64,000 bases of DNA from assembly GCF_028502605.1 (NCBI RefSeq), contig NC_079235.1, positions 1,736,001 through 1,800,000 of the forward strand, given 5' to 3'. Under the pieces are notes generated by a model. The model was not told the origin of the DNA. It saw only the letters and a program-made list of their open reading frames with translations, and ran no database searches. How positions within the stretch are numbered: position 1 is the stretch's first letter; every line of letters starts with the position of its first letter. This stretch comes from Trichoderma breve. Its lineage: Eukaryota; Ascomycota; Sordariomycetes; Hypocreales; Hypocreaceae. The translations under genes and the position numbers were made by a program. Of the stretch, positions 12,612 through 26,119 are shown piece after piece.

Positions 12612-13692
12612 ATATGAATAAATTCCTTAAATAGCTTAAGTAAATATTAATATTACTAGCTTAATTATAAAATTTATATTATTATTTCTACTTTTTATAT
12701 TTAACTTACTTAAGTAATATAATTAAAGTTTAATAAATAACTTAAAATAAGGTTTACTTTTTTATATTTTTAATATAATACTAACTTATATAGGAATTAT
12801 TTACTATTTTTTAGCTTATAATATAAAAAGCATTTTTATAAAATTATATTTATAATTTATAATAATTTAAGTAAATACTTAGTTTTTTTTTTTTACTTTT
12901 TTTAATACTTAGTAAATAGTAAAACTTATATTTAAATTTATGATTTTATATTTAGCTAAATATTATATATTTACTTTATATAATTATTATAATAATGGCT
13001 TAAAAAGTATACTTTTTTTACTTTTTTTTAATTTATTATTATTAATTTCAATTTTAAAAAGCCCTTTTTTTTTATAAAAGTATTAGGTATTTATAATTTT
13101 TTTTTTAATTTTAATTATTTTATAAATACAGCTTTATAAACTAGTATTTTTACTTTTTACTTTATTACTTTATTTACTAAAAATAATATATTTAAAAATA
13201 CTTTTTTATAAATAATTAATTACTATATTAGTACTACTTTTATATTAACTTAAAGTAATATTAATAATATACTTTTTAATTTTAAAAGTAGTAATATTAT
13301 TAGTAAAAGTAGTAATATTAATAAAAAAGATTAAGTAATAGTCATTTTTTTATAATAGGCTTATAGGTTTATTATTATATAATTATATTATTTATATTAT
13401 TTAATTTATTATATTTAACTTTTATATTAATATTAAAAGTAATAAAATACCTTAGAATTTATTTATTATTATATAAGTTTATAATTAACTATAGGAATTT
13501 ATTTATAAAAAATATAGCTACTATATATATTTTACTACTTTATTTTAATTTTATATTGCTATTCCCTTTTTACTAATACTTTTATTTTTAATTTATTAAT
13601 TTTACTTTATTACTTTAGTATGTATTAGTTTTCATAATACTTATTTTAATAGTCCTAAAGTTAATTTATATATCCTTTATAATAATATTTAT
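12612..13692. other. unassigned AT-rich sequence
   Basis: This is about 1.1 kb of decayed sequence between the MITE and the complete hAT. It contains T-rich runs and inverted short repeats near 13230-13330, but no motif I can assign. It is the target into which the 13701-19665 element inserted. Confidence 0.5.
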
Positions 13693-15025
13693 ACTATAGT
13701 CAGGGTTGTAAATTAGTAACTATTAGTTTAGTTAGTAGCTTGAGTAAAACTAAACTTAAACAATTAGTTACTAATAGATTAGTTTAAGTTTAGTTAGTTA
13801 GTTGAGTTTAATTAAACTTAAAAAATTACTTTTTAGTTAATTATTACTAATTAAAAATTAAAAATTAAAAACTAAAAACTAAATTAATTAGTTACTAAAA
13901 AACTTAATTTTATAAATCTATTTTTATTTTATTTTATAAGCTTTAATAAAGTTATTTTTATTTTTCTATATAAGTTATAATAAAGCTATAATTTAAATAG
14001 TAAAATTTTAAGTATTATTTAAAGTAAAAAAAATACTTTTATATTATAAACATATTTACTATTAAAATAATTAATTATAATTATAAGCTTTATAAAGCTA
14101 TTAAAGGTAATAATAATATTTATTATTTATACTTTATAATACTATTTTTATTTTTATTATATTAGCTATAATAAAGCTATAATTTAAATAATAAAATTTA
14201 AAGTATTATTATAAGCTAAAAAAAATAATTTTATATTATAAGAATATTTACTATTAAAATAACTAATTATAGTTATAAGCTATATCAATATAATTCAGAA
14301 TATTATAATAATTACTACTTATGCTTTAAAAAACAGCTTTTATTTTTATAATATGAGTTATAATAAGCTTAGAATTTTAATAATAAGATTTTTAATATTA
14401 TTTTACTTTAAAAAAACACTTTACGTTTATTTTACTTTTTAATAATTATATCAATTTTTATAATTATACTATAAAAAAATTCCTGCTTTATAATAAAATA
14501 GTATTTATTAAATAAATAAAAAAAAACTATATAAATAAAATAACTATATAAGTTAATCTAGCTTATGTTCTTTAAAATATTCATTTTTAAGCTTTTTAAA
14601 ATCCTTTATCCAGCTTTTTAATAATATTATTTCAGCAACTAAATTCGGATTTAACCTATTTCTAGATTTTATTATAATATTATTACTAATAGAAAATGCA
14701 TTTTCTATAGCAGTATAAGTAGCAGGAATAGCTAAATAACGTCTTACTAAAATAGATAAAATAAGAAATCTATTACTATTAGATTTCCAATATTCTAAAG
14801 GCTTATTCTAATAAAATAAATTAGTAAATAAATAATAAATAAATAATAAATAAATAAATAATATATAAATAAATAATATATGAATAAATAATATATAAAT
14901 AAATAATATATATATAAATAAGTAATAAATAAATAAAATAAATAACTTATATTTTCTAATATAAGGCTTTTTACTAAATATAAAGATATTTTATTTTAGC
15001 TAATAATATTATTATTATTAGTTCT

Positions 15026-15394
15026 CAGGGTTGTAAATTAGTGACGATTCTTTAGATTAAATTAATCACTGAGTAAATTAGTTTCGTCAGAGGGTTAAAG
15101 AAAACTAATTCAATTACTCAATCAGCTAAGTAAAACTAGATTAGTTTTCTAATATACTAACGAAAGCTAATACTAATAATAAATAACGAATAACTACTAA
15201 TTAATTATATATAAAAATTAAAGTAATTTACTCAGATAGCTGAAGAAAACTAATTTACTCTTAAATAAATTAATCAGTTAAGTAAATTACTTAGAGTAAA
15301 TTAGTATTAGTTTCTTTAACAGGCTGAAGAAAACTAAATTAATCAGTAAATAATAACGAATAACGAATGACTACTGATTAATCGTGCAACCCTG
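15026..15394. mobile_element. 369-bp hAT-type MITE
   Basis: It starts CAGGGTTGTAAATTAGTGAC and ends CGTGCAACCCTG. The exact 8-bp duplication TTAGTTCT is at 15018-15025 and 15395-15402. It retains CpG sites. Length is identical to the copy at 25746-26114, which lies in the opposite orientation. Confidence 0.9.
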
Positions 15395-15581
15395 TTAGTT
15401 CTTAAATAAAATTCTTTATTAAAATTAAAGGAATAGTTATTATTATTATTAATAGGCCTATTATAATTAAAATCCTCTGCCAGTTTATTAAAAAAAGTAT
15501 TTATAAGATTATTATTATTAATTAAAATAAGGCTATTAATTTCCTTATTTAACCTATAATAATAAAATTAATTAGTAAAAT

Positions 15582-15582
15582 A

Positions 15583-15635
<53 letters not shown>
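15582..15635. repeat. (AAT)n microsatellite
   Basis: About 18 AAT units inside the hAT transposase region. Confidence 0.9.
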
Positions 15636-15640
<5 letters not shown>

Positions 15641-18600
15641 ATAATAAAATAATTACCTATTATAATCTAATTTTAATAAAGATATAATATTTTTATTAAT
15701 ATTAGGAAAAAAAGTATAATAAGCTATTTTCTTTAAAATAGGTATTTTTAAATTAAGGATTTAAAAATAAACTATAAAAAAAAGGCTTATAATTAATTAA
15801 ATTAAAAGAAGTTATTTTCTTAGGAAAATACTTTTCTAATTTATTAAGGCTAGATTTGATAGCTTTTGTAAAAATCTAATAATAAAGAACCCTAAATAAA
15901 ATAAATGAATAAATAATAAATAATATATATATAATAAATAAAATAACTTACTAAATTAGAACTTCTATTCTTTTTAGAATAATCTTTATATAAATTCTTT
16001 AATTTATTATATATTTTATAAATATATAATAATATGATAGGAATTATAATATAAAGCTGGCTTTATAATTTAATAGAAGGTTTTAAAAAAATAAAAAAAA
16101 TAGTTTTTAATTCTTCTAAAGCTTCCTATTCTATGATAGAAAAATATAAGTATAAATAAATTAGCTTTATAATATAAAATAATAAAATAATAATATAATA
16201 TAATAATATAATAATAAAATAATACAATAACATAATAATAAAATAATAAAATAATAAAATAATAAAATAATAAAATAATATAATTATAAAATAATAAAAT
16301 ATACCTTTCTAAATTCTTTATTAATTATATTATTATAATAATAAAATAAAGCTTCTTTTAAATTAATAGAAACATTAAATATATAATAAATTGAATTCCA
16401 TTAAGTTATATTATCTATAAAAATTAGTTATAAATAAAGTTATAAATAAATAAATAAAAAAGGAATAAATAATAAATACCTAAAGGAATCTTTTCCTTAT
16501 TATAAAATATATAAATTTTTTTATCTCTTTTAGCTTTAATATTCTATTACTTAATAAAGTACTAAGTTCTTAAGTATATTTAACTAATAAAATAATTTAC
16601 TATAATTAATTTATTAAATTTAATAATAAATAAATAAATAAATAAATAAAATAAATAAGGTTAAATAAAAAATATACTATTAAAAAGATTATTATTTTCT
16701 TCTTCTTCTTCTATTATATTATTATTATTATTATATAAATTATCATTTATATAATTAAATAATAATATATTAAAAGAAATAAAAAATATATAATCCTTTA
16801 ATATATCTTATGTAATCAAATTAATAATATATACTATATATCTAATATTATTAATAAACTCCTTAGTAATAGCTTTTTTATAAGCTTCCTAAAAGGAATT
16901 TATAAATATATTATTATTATAAGTATTATTTTATATAATACTAAACTAAATAAATTAGTTATTTTATTAATAGTTATTTTATTAATAATAATAAATAAAA
17001 AAAAATATACCTAAATATATAATTTATATTTAATAAATAAGAATAAGGTTCTAAAGCCTTATTAAATTGCTAATATATATAAATACTAGTATAGCTTTCT
17101 AAAAGCTTTTTAAATCCTATAATTAAATTAATTATTAAAATAATATAAATAAGATAATAAATATAAAATAATAAAAATAAGATAATAAATATAAAATAAT
17201 AAAAATAAAATAATAAAAATAAAATAGTAAAAATAAAATACTTATAAGCTTATATGTTAATTCAACTTCTAAATTAATAAAAATAAGGATTATTCCTAAA
17301 TAGGAATTTTAACTAGTTAAAGTCTAAATATTAAAGATTATAGAAAAAGTGCTATTAGTTTTTAAATTAGCTTTAATATATAAATTTAAATCTAAAAAAG
17401 CTTTATTAAAGTTATCTTTTAAGATATCTTTAATATTTATTTAATTAATAATAGTATATTTGATTATACAAAAAATAATTAAAATAATTAAAATAAAATA
17501 AATAAAATGAAGGTTATATAATAAAGTAAATAAAATAAATAAACTAACTTACTTATTATAATAATTTAATAATTTATTAAATAAATTTAAAGAAATAGTA
17601 TTAAAAAATATATTATTTTCTAATAGAAAAATTAATATCTTATTAATAGCTTTTTCCTTATTAAATCTAAGTAGAATTTTTAATTGTTTATTTTAGGTAT
17701 TTAAAATAAATAGTGAATTTTACATTAAAGGGGTAATATTAGCTTTTAAAAAAAGTAAGTTATTAATAATTAAATTATAATAGCTAGTTACAAAAGATTA
17801 TTAAGTAAATTATTAAATTAATAAATTAATTAACCTAAATAGCTTTAAGTTACTAAATATTCTAACTAGTATTTTATAATTATAATATTATTATTATAAC
17901 TTATATATAATAAAATAATTATAATAGTTTATAATTATAAAAAAAACCAGAAGTTCTATTAAATTAATTAAAATAAGAAAATAATAACTTACTTCTTTTT
18001 TTAATCTTTTCAGATTCTTTATTATAAGCTATTTACGGGTGTTTTACTTAATAATACCGGGCTAAATTAAACAATCAAAAGCCTTTGACTGGGGTTAGAA
18101 GCTTATAATTACAACTAAAAATAATTAATAAAATAAAATTATAAAGTAAGTAAAATAATAAGTAAAATAATAATAAAATAATAAAATAAATAACTAACCT
18201 TATGTATTTAACTTCTATTGCTCTTTCTATATTTATCTTAATAAGTAATAAAGTCTTATTAAATGAATTATTTTTGAAGATATAAATCTTAGAATCTTTA
18301 TTATCTTCTAATTTAAATTCAGATCTGTTATAAATAAAACCACTAGTAAAAATACTAGAATCTTCTTTTATAATAGAGGAATTTAAATCATTAAAAGACT
18401 CAGAATTAAGATTATATTAAATTAGTAATTTAGAATTTAAATCAGTAGCTTTATAAGCTTCTTCTTCAAAATCGTCAATTTCTTCATATTCATAATCAGA
18501 ATCTATTGTAATAAAATAAAAAACTATTATTATAATAGATAAAAATAAAAAGAATATAAAGGAAAAAGGCTAATTATATAGATAATTTAATCTTATGATA

Positions 18601-19673
18601 ATAATAAATCATACAATAAAAATAAATCAGACTATAAGTTATACAATTAAAATAAATTATCTAATAAATTATATAATAAGTCATATGATTTATTCTTATT
18701 ATATATAACTTAGTATTTTTATATTTTATTTTATTTTTATTATATAATTTATCATATGATTATTATATAATTATTATATAATAAATTATATATAATTTAG
18801 CTTTATTATTTATTATATATTTATTATAGTATTATAATATTTATTATTTATATATTATAAAGCTATTTTTATTATTATTATATAAGCTATAATAAAGGAA
18901 ATATTTTAATAGTAAATTTTATTTTATACAAAAGCATTCTTTTAGCTTTAAATAACACTTAAAATTTTACTATTTAAATTATAGCTTTACTATAACTTAT
19001 ATAATAAAAATGAAAATACTATTATAGAATATAAATAATAAATATTATTATTCCTTTTATTAGCTTTATAAAGCTTATAAGTTAAATTAGTTATTTTAAT
19101 AGTAAATTCTTTTATAATATAAAAGTATTATTTTAGCTTTAAAGAATACTTAAAATTTTACTGTTTAAATTATAGCTTTATTATAGCATATAAAATAAAA
19201 ATAAAAATAGTATTATAAAATATAAATAATATATATTATTATTATTTTTATCAGCTATATAAAGCTTATAATTATAATTAATTATTTTAATAGTAAATTT
19301 TATTTTATATAAAATCGTACTTTTAGCTTAAAATAATATTAGAAATTTAAGTATTTAAATTATAGCTTTAACTTAGCTTATATAATAAAAATAAAAATAA
19401 TATAATAAAATATATATAATAAATATTATTATTTTTTATTTTATATTTATAATTTATATAATATAATATAATAATAATATTAAAATAAAAAATATTATTA
19501 AAATAATATAATTATAAATTAGTTAATTTTAAGTTAATTAGTTTAGTTATTAATTTTAGGTTAATTAACTAAATTTATCAGTTTAGTTAGTAGTTTGATT
19601 AAAACTAAACTAATTAGTTTAGTAACTAAAAAAACTAAAAACTACTAACTAATTTTACAACCCTGACTATAGT

Positions 19674-20048
19674 ACTACTATTAAAGTTATTATTTATATT
19701 CCTAGCTTACCATTAATTTTATTATTAAAGTACTTATATTAAAAACTATATTAAAATTAATATTAGTATTTTACTACTAAAGGTTATATTTATACTATAA
19801 TTTTGCTATAAAAGTATATATTTATATTATTACTTATATAATTTTACTTTATTAAAGTTATTATTTAGTTATTAAATTAAGTATTTACTAAAGTATTGAA
19901 TAATATATATTATATATTAGGGGTATTAATATATAATTATTAAATTATTAAGCTTATAAAGTTATAAATATAGTTTTATATTTTTGTAATATTATTTTAT
20001 TTATAAAATTAAAATTTTTTATTTAACTTTTTTCTTTATTTAAGTATT
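19674..20048. other. unassigned AT-rich spacer
   Basis: This is the flanking sequence between two hAT elements. No protein motif was recognised. It ends with the duplicated target site CTTTTACT (20049-20056) of the following 20-kb nest. Confidence 0.5.
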
Positions 20049-20566
20049 TCTTTTACTAAAGGTTACTAAATTCATTAATAGTTATTCGTTATTCATTTCG
20101 TTACAAATTTCGTTTATTTTCTTCAGCTAACTAACAAAACGATTTTTTTTATTATTCATTAACGAAAGAAGAAACGAAATTCGTTATTCATTACTAATTT
20201 CATTAGTTAAAAATATACTATTTTCTTATTTAAATTATGTATAATAAGTATATTATATTAAAATAAAAATAATAATATTTATTATTTATATTTTATAAAG
20301 CTATTTTTATTTTTATTATAATATCTATAATAAAGCTGTAATTTAAATAGTAAAATTTTAAGTATTATTTAAAGGTAAAAGAATACTTTTATACTATAAA
20401 AAAATTTACTATTAAAATAACTAATTTAACTTATAAGCCTTATAAATATTATAAATAAAATAATAATATCTATTATTTATATTTTATAATAGTATTTTTA
20501 CTTTTATTATATAAGTTATAATAAAGCTATAATTTAAATAGTAAAATTTTAAATATTATTTACACC

Positions 20567-21019
20567 CAGGGTTACTAATTAGTAATAATTTATTTTATTA
20601 GTACCTTAAAGAAAATAAAATAAATTTTTTTTATTATTTATTATTTATTATTTTTTACTTTTATAAGCTAAAGAAAATAAAATAAAGGTATTTGTTATTA
20701 ATAATAATTTATTAATAAAGGTAATAAATTTACTAATAGCTAGCTTAATAAAAATATTATATAAGTATATTATATATTTGTAAAAAGCTAAAAAGTAAAG
20801 CTATAAGCTTATATTTTTTATTATTTATACCTATTTTATTTAATTTACTATTAAATAAATAAATTTCTTTTATTATTTATTTTCGTTAGTAAAAAATTCC
20901 TTTATTTTATTAATGCCTTAAAGAAAATAAATAAAATTTATTATTTATTAACTAATAATAAAGAGTTATTTATTAATAAAATAAATAATAAATAACTACT
21001 AATGAATTTAGCAACCCTA
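20567..21019. mobile_element. 455-family MITE at the left edge of the nested hAT
   Basis: Both MITE termini are visible (CAGGGTTACTAATTAG and TTTAGCAACCCTA). The sequence after 21019 does not repeat the TTTACACC target octamer. The matching octamer is instead 11 kb away at 32172, so this MITE end seems to have served as the left end of a much larger insertion or to have taken part in a deletion. Confidence 0.7.
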
Positions 21020-22745
21020 AATAAAAGGCTTTAAAGAAATAAAAAATATAGTTTTTAATTTTTTTAAAGCTTTAGATTTAAAATTAGAAAAATATAATTA
21101 TAAATAAATTAGTTTTATAAAAATAATATAATAAATAAAATAATAATAAATAAATAATAAAAATATACTTTTTTAAATTCTTTATTAATTATATTATTAT
21201 AATAATATAATAAAGCTTTTTTTAAACTAATTATAATATTAAGTATATAAAATGTTAAATTTATTAAAAATAGGGGTACTAACTTAATAAAAGTAGCAGT
21301 ACTTAATTAAACAAAGGTTAGTCTAGGTTATAGGTATAAGTAGGTAGTTTTTCCTAATAGGCTAAAGTAATAAAATTAAGGCTAATTAATATATATTTTA
21401 ATAAAATTCTAATAAATTATATTATTTATTAAAATTAATTAATTAATAAAGATAATTAAATACTAAATAATAAATAAATAATAAAAAAAACAATAAATAA
21501 ATAATAAATAATTACTTAAAGGAATTTTTTCTTTATTATAAAAAGTAGAAATTTTTTTAATTTTTTTAATTTTTAATATTCTTTTACTTAATAAATTACT
21601 AAGCTCTTAAGTATATTTAATTAATAAAATAATTTACTATAATTAATAAATTAGATTTATAAAATAAATTAATAAATAATATAATTTTAATTATAAATAT
21701 AAATAAATAATATAATTATAAATTAAAAAATTTATTATTAAAAGAATTATTATTATTATTTTCTTTTTTTTCTTTTTTTTCTTTTTTATTATAATTATAT
21801 AAATTATTATTTATATAAGCAAATAAAAATAAATTAAAATAAATAAATAATATATATTATATATTTAATATTATTTATAAAGTCTTTATTATTAGCTTTT
21901 TTATAAGTTTTTTTAAAAAACTTTATAAATATATTATTATTATAGGTACTATTTTATATAATACTAAAATAAATAAATTAGCTTTATAAAAATATAAATA
22001 ATAATAACTATTATAATAATGTAATAATAATAATATAACATTAATAAAATAATGAAATAATAAATAAATACCTAAATAAATTATTTAAATTTAATAAATA
22101 AAAAAAAAGTTTTAAAGCTTTTTTAAATTACTAAAATATATATATTTTAATATAGCTTTTTAAAAACTTTTTAAATTTTATAATTAAATTAACTATTAAA
22201 ATAAAATAATAAAAATATAATAAATACCTATAAGCTTATATTTTAATTTAAATTCTTTATTAATGAAAATAAAAATTATTTTTAAGTAGGAATTTTAGTT
22301 ATTTAAAGTTTAAATATTAAAGATTATAGAAAAAATACTATAAAACTTTAAATTAGCTTTAATATATAAATTTAAATTTAATAAAGCTTTACTATAATTA
22401 TTTTCTAATATTTTACAAATATTAGTTTAATTAATTATAATATAATTATTAATAAAAATATTACTTATTTAATTATAAATAATAAAAAAAAATAAAAATA
22501 ATAATAATAATAATAAAATAATAAAATAAATAATAATAAAATATATAATTTATTTATTATAAAAAAATAATAAGTTATTAAATAAATTTAAAAATATAAT
22601 ATTAAAAAAAATATTATTTTTCATTAAAAAAACTAATATTTTATATAAAGCTTTATGTTTATTAAATTTATTATTAATAACCTTTAATTTTTTATTTTAT
22701 ATATTTAAATTAAATAAAAAATTATAAGTTAAAAATATAATATTA

Positions 22746-23144
22746 TATTATGACCCGGCTCTTATAGTTGCGACAATGGGCCTATAGGGTAGGCGCCGCC
22801 GGAATAACTATTGGCCGATGAACTAATAGTAGTACAGTTACTTAACTCTTCCGATAAGCTATATAAATTATATTTTATCTAGCTTATTTAATAAGCTTTA
22901 TAAACTTAGAATTAACTAAGTATATAAGTTTACTTTATATTACTTATTAAAATACTTAAATAACTAATTATTATTAATATAATGATATTTAAATTAAATA
23001 TTTAAATATTTTATTTTATAGTTAATAATAAAATTACTTATTTACTAATTTAACTACTTTACTAATATAAATTATAAAACTATTTTAATATTTATTTTTT
23101 AAAAATAGCTAATTTATAAAGCTTATAAAACCTAATTTATTATA
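22746..23144 (+). repeat. 5' LTR
   Basis: The first 80 or so bases are nearly free of RIP (TGACCCGGCTCTTATAGTTG, then GC-rich words to about 22820). The rest is as AT-rich as the surroundings. The end (TTATTATA) matches the end of the LTR in the second gypsy copy at 49011. Confidence 0.9.
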
Positions 23145-25745
23145 TAATAATAACTTTTATTTAAATAATTACCTTAGACCTATAGGTAATAAAATATTAA
23201 AAACTTAATAGTTTATAAACTTTAAAGTTTTAAATAATAATATAAATTATAAAAGTAAAGCTTAAAGTAATTATAATAATAATAATATTAAAATATAAAA
23301 TAATTTTAAAAAAACTATTAAAAATATTAAAATAGTATTATAATTATTAATTAATATATAAAAAGTTAAATAGTATTTTTTAATATTTAAAAAACTTATA
23401 AATTAATTATATTAAATAATTATAACTTAAGTAGCTATTATAATAATACTTTAAAGATAAGAATTTATAATTAACTTAGCTTTTATAATATAATAATAAA
23501 AACTTAGGGAAATTATAAAATTAATATTATTAAATAAGTTTAAAAAAAATCCTAAGTAAATTTAGAAATTTTTTATTAATATAAAAAATTATTTTAATTA
23601 TTTCTTAATTACTATAGTTAATAATATTATAAAAATCTAAATTATAAAAAGCTATTTAATTAAAATTATAAAAGATTAGTTTAAGCTTTACCTTAGGGAT
23701 TTTAAATAAACTAAAACCCTTAAGAAATAATATATATTTAACTTATTTAATAAATATAATATATTTAAAAAGCAGCTTAAGAAATTATATAAAAAAACTA
23801 ATAAATCTAAAGAAGTTAAAAATACACTTTTTTAAATTAAATAAAAAAAAACCTTATATAAAGTATATTACTGCTTTTATATACTTAATTATTAGGACTA
23901 ACTTAAATAATAAAGTATAATATATACTTTATTATTAAGGACTTAATTTAAATATTAAAAATAAACTCTTTAAAATTAAAAAAAAACTTAATACCCTTAA
24001 TAAACTTATAGAAAAAATTACTTATATTAATAAATAATAATTTTAATAATATTAAAAATATAAATAAAAAAGTAACTTTTAAAAAATAATTTTAAAATAC
24101 TTTTACTTTAGTAATAATATTAATTAAAAAAAAAAAAACTTTATAATATATAATAATAAAAAACTAAAATTAATAAACCTTAGTATTATTAAAGTATAAT
24201 ATAAGAATATTAAATATTATAATTATAAAAAAATATATATAAAGAAATACTATTAAGCTTTAAAAAAAAATAATAATAAAAAATTTATATTTATCCTAAA
24301 ACCTAAGGAAAACTAAACTATTAATAAGTTATAATATATTATACTTTTTAATTTATTATAATAATAATTATTAAACTTATTATAATAATAAATAAAGTTT
24401 TAAATAATATTCTAAAGAATATACTTAAACCTTAAATATATTTAAAAAAGTTATTTAAAAAAACTTTAGCTATATTAAGTAACTTATATAATAAAACCTT
24501 AATAAATAAGAAAAAACTTTAACCTTTTAGTATAACTTTAATAAAAAAAATTAATATAATAAAACTATAATATTATAATATAAAACTATAATATAGGATA
24601 TATTAACCTTAATATTAATAAATTATACTTAAATTATATATTATAAAAACCTTAAGAACTAAAATACTTTTATAAATAAAAACCTTTAGGTAAAGAAAAT
24701 AATAAAAGTAAAAATAAAATAATTAATAATAAAAATAAAAAAAATTTATAAATATAATTATTATAAAATTAATAAAAAATATTAATAATAAATTAATATT
24801 TTTTTAAATATATATTTTTTTATAAAATATAAAAACTAAAAGTTACTTTTTTTTAACTTAACTAAATAATTAATATTATTTATAAATAAATTATATAAAA
24901 TCTATAGATTTTATAAGCTTTATAATAATAAATACTATATATATAATTTTAAAAATAAATTTAATAATTTTTTAAATATTATACTATTAAAAAGCCTTAT
25001 ATTATAGAAATTCCTTAAATAATAAAGAAAAATTCTTAAAATTAATATAACTAAAGTTTATAATAGAATTTAAATAGTAGAAAAGGAGTTTTAATAATAC
25101 TTTAATAATAAAAATACCTTATACCTTAAGCTTAAATTATAAAAATCAGCCCTTTACTATATAAATAATATACTATACTTAAACTTTAAGAATAATATAA
25201 AAACTATAGAATTATAAAATATAAATAAAAAAAATTTACTTTTTATAATTAAAATAATTATATAAAATACTAAATTTAATATTATATATTTATATATATT
25301 ATAAAAAACTTAGCTAAATAAAGCTTTAATTTTAAAAAATATACTAGTAAATATAATATTAATACTAAAATATTAAAAATTAGTTAAAAAAACTTTTAGA
25401 AATATTATAAATTTACTAATAAATATATTTTAAAACCTAAATATATTTAATATAAATACTATAATTTTTAAATTTATAAACTAAGTTAAATTACTTTAGA
25501 ACTAAATAATATTAAAACTAACTTTAATAATAAAAAATAAAATAATAATAATCTTTAGAATAATAATAATTACTATAATAATATTAATAATATAACCTAT
25601 TATAATTTAAATATTATTTTTTTAAAAAAAAAACTATAAAAATTCCTTATACTAGGATTTTTAAATAAAAAACCTATTATTATTTATATAAACTTTAAAG
25701 CTATAATAAATTATATTATACTTTAATTAATAAATTACCTATAGT

Positions 25746-26114
25746 TAGGGTTACATAATTAATCAATAGTTATTTATTATTTATTATTATTTACTAATTA
25801 ATTTAGTTTTCTTCAGCTTATTAAAGAAACTAATACTAATTTACTCTAAGTAATTTACTTAATTAATTAATTTATTTAAAAGTAAATTAGTTTTCTTTAG
25901 CTATTTAAGTAAATTACTTTAATTTTTATATATAATTAATTAGTAGTTATTTATTATTTATTATTAGTATTAGTTTTCGTTAATATATTAGAAAACTAAT
26001 TTAGTTTTACTTAGCTAATTAAGTAATTAAATTAGTTTTCTTTAACCCTTTAATGAAACTAATTTACTTAGTAATTAATTTAATCTAAAGAATTATCACT
26101 AATTTATAACCTTA
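25746..26114. mobile_element. 369-bp hAT-type MITE inside the gypsy element
   Basis: It starts TAGGGTTAC (from CAGGGTT) and ends AACCTTA. The exact 8-bp duplication CCTATAGT is at 25738-25745 and 26115-26122. The second gypsy copy, read on the minus strand near 46530-46560, carries the same target once (CCTAAAGT) with no insertion: an in-window empty site. Confidence 0.9.
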
Positions 26115-26119
26115 CCTAT

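Larger units (their letters stand above)
14553..18505 (-). pseudogene. hAT-family transposase, RIP-degraded
   Basis: This would encode the transposase that excises and inserts the element. The C-terminus (14553 to about 14810) is open for about 85 codons. It reads PLEYWKSNSNRF, RRYLAIPAT, IENAFSISNNI, KSRNRLNPNL, ILLKSWIKDF and a terminal stop: the EWW-like motif and dimerisation domain of hAT transposases. Near 17315-17345 the DxWTS block is legible but broken: the aspartate codon is AAT (17330-17332) and the tryptophan codon TAG (17324-17326), both single G-to-A changes. About 18196-18505 encodes a readable acidic stretch (EYEEIDDFEEEA) broken by a Q-to-stop change. AT-rich tandem runs between blocks probably occupy former introns. 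It cannot make protein. Confidence 0.85.
13701..19665 (-). mobile_element. complete hAT element (family 1)
   Basis: It starts CAGGGTTGTAAATTAGTAAC and ends AATTTTACAACCCTG. An exact 8-bp duplication ACTATAGT lies at 13693-13700 and 19666-19673. Total length is 5,965 bp, or about 5.6 kb without the nested MITE at 15026-15394. Subterminal repeats of about 200 bp flank the body in inverted orientation (about 13940-14440 and 18880-19430). The transposase lies on the minus strand between them. RIP is less complete here than in the other hAT copies. Confidence 0.92.

Noticed and set aside
22741..22745. LTR starting 5 bp earlier with no target duplication
   Set aside because: TATTA precedes both LTRs, so the start is ambiguous. 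The matching TATTA at 30677-30681 and the empty site near 17730 favour the later start.
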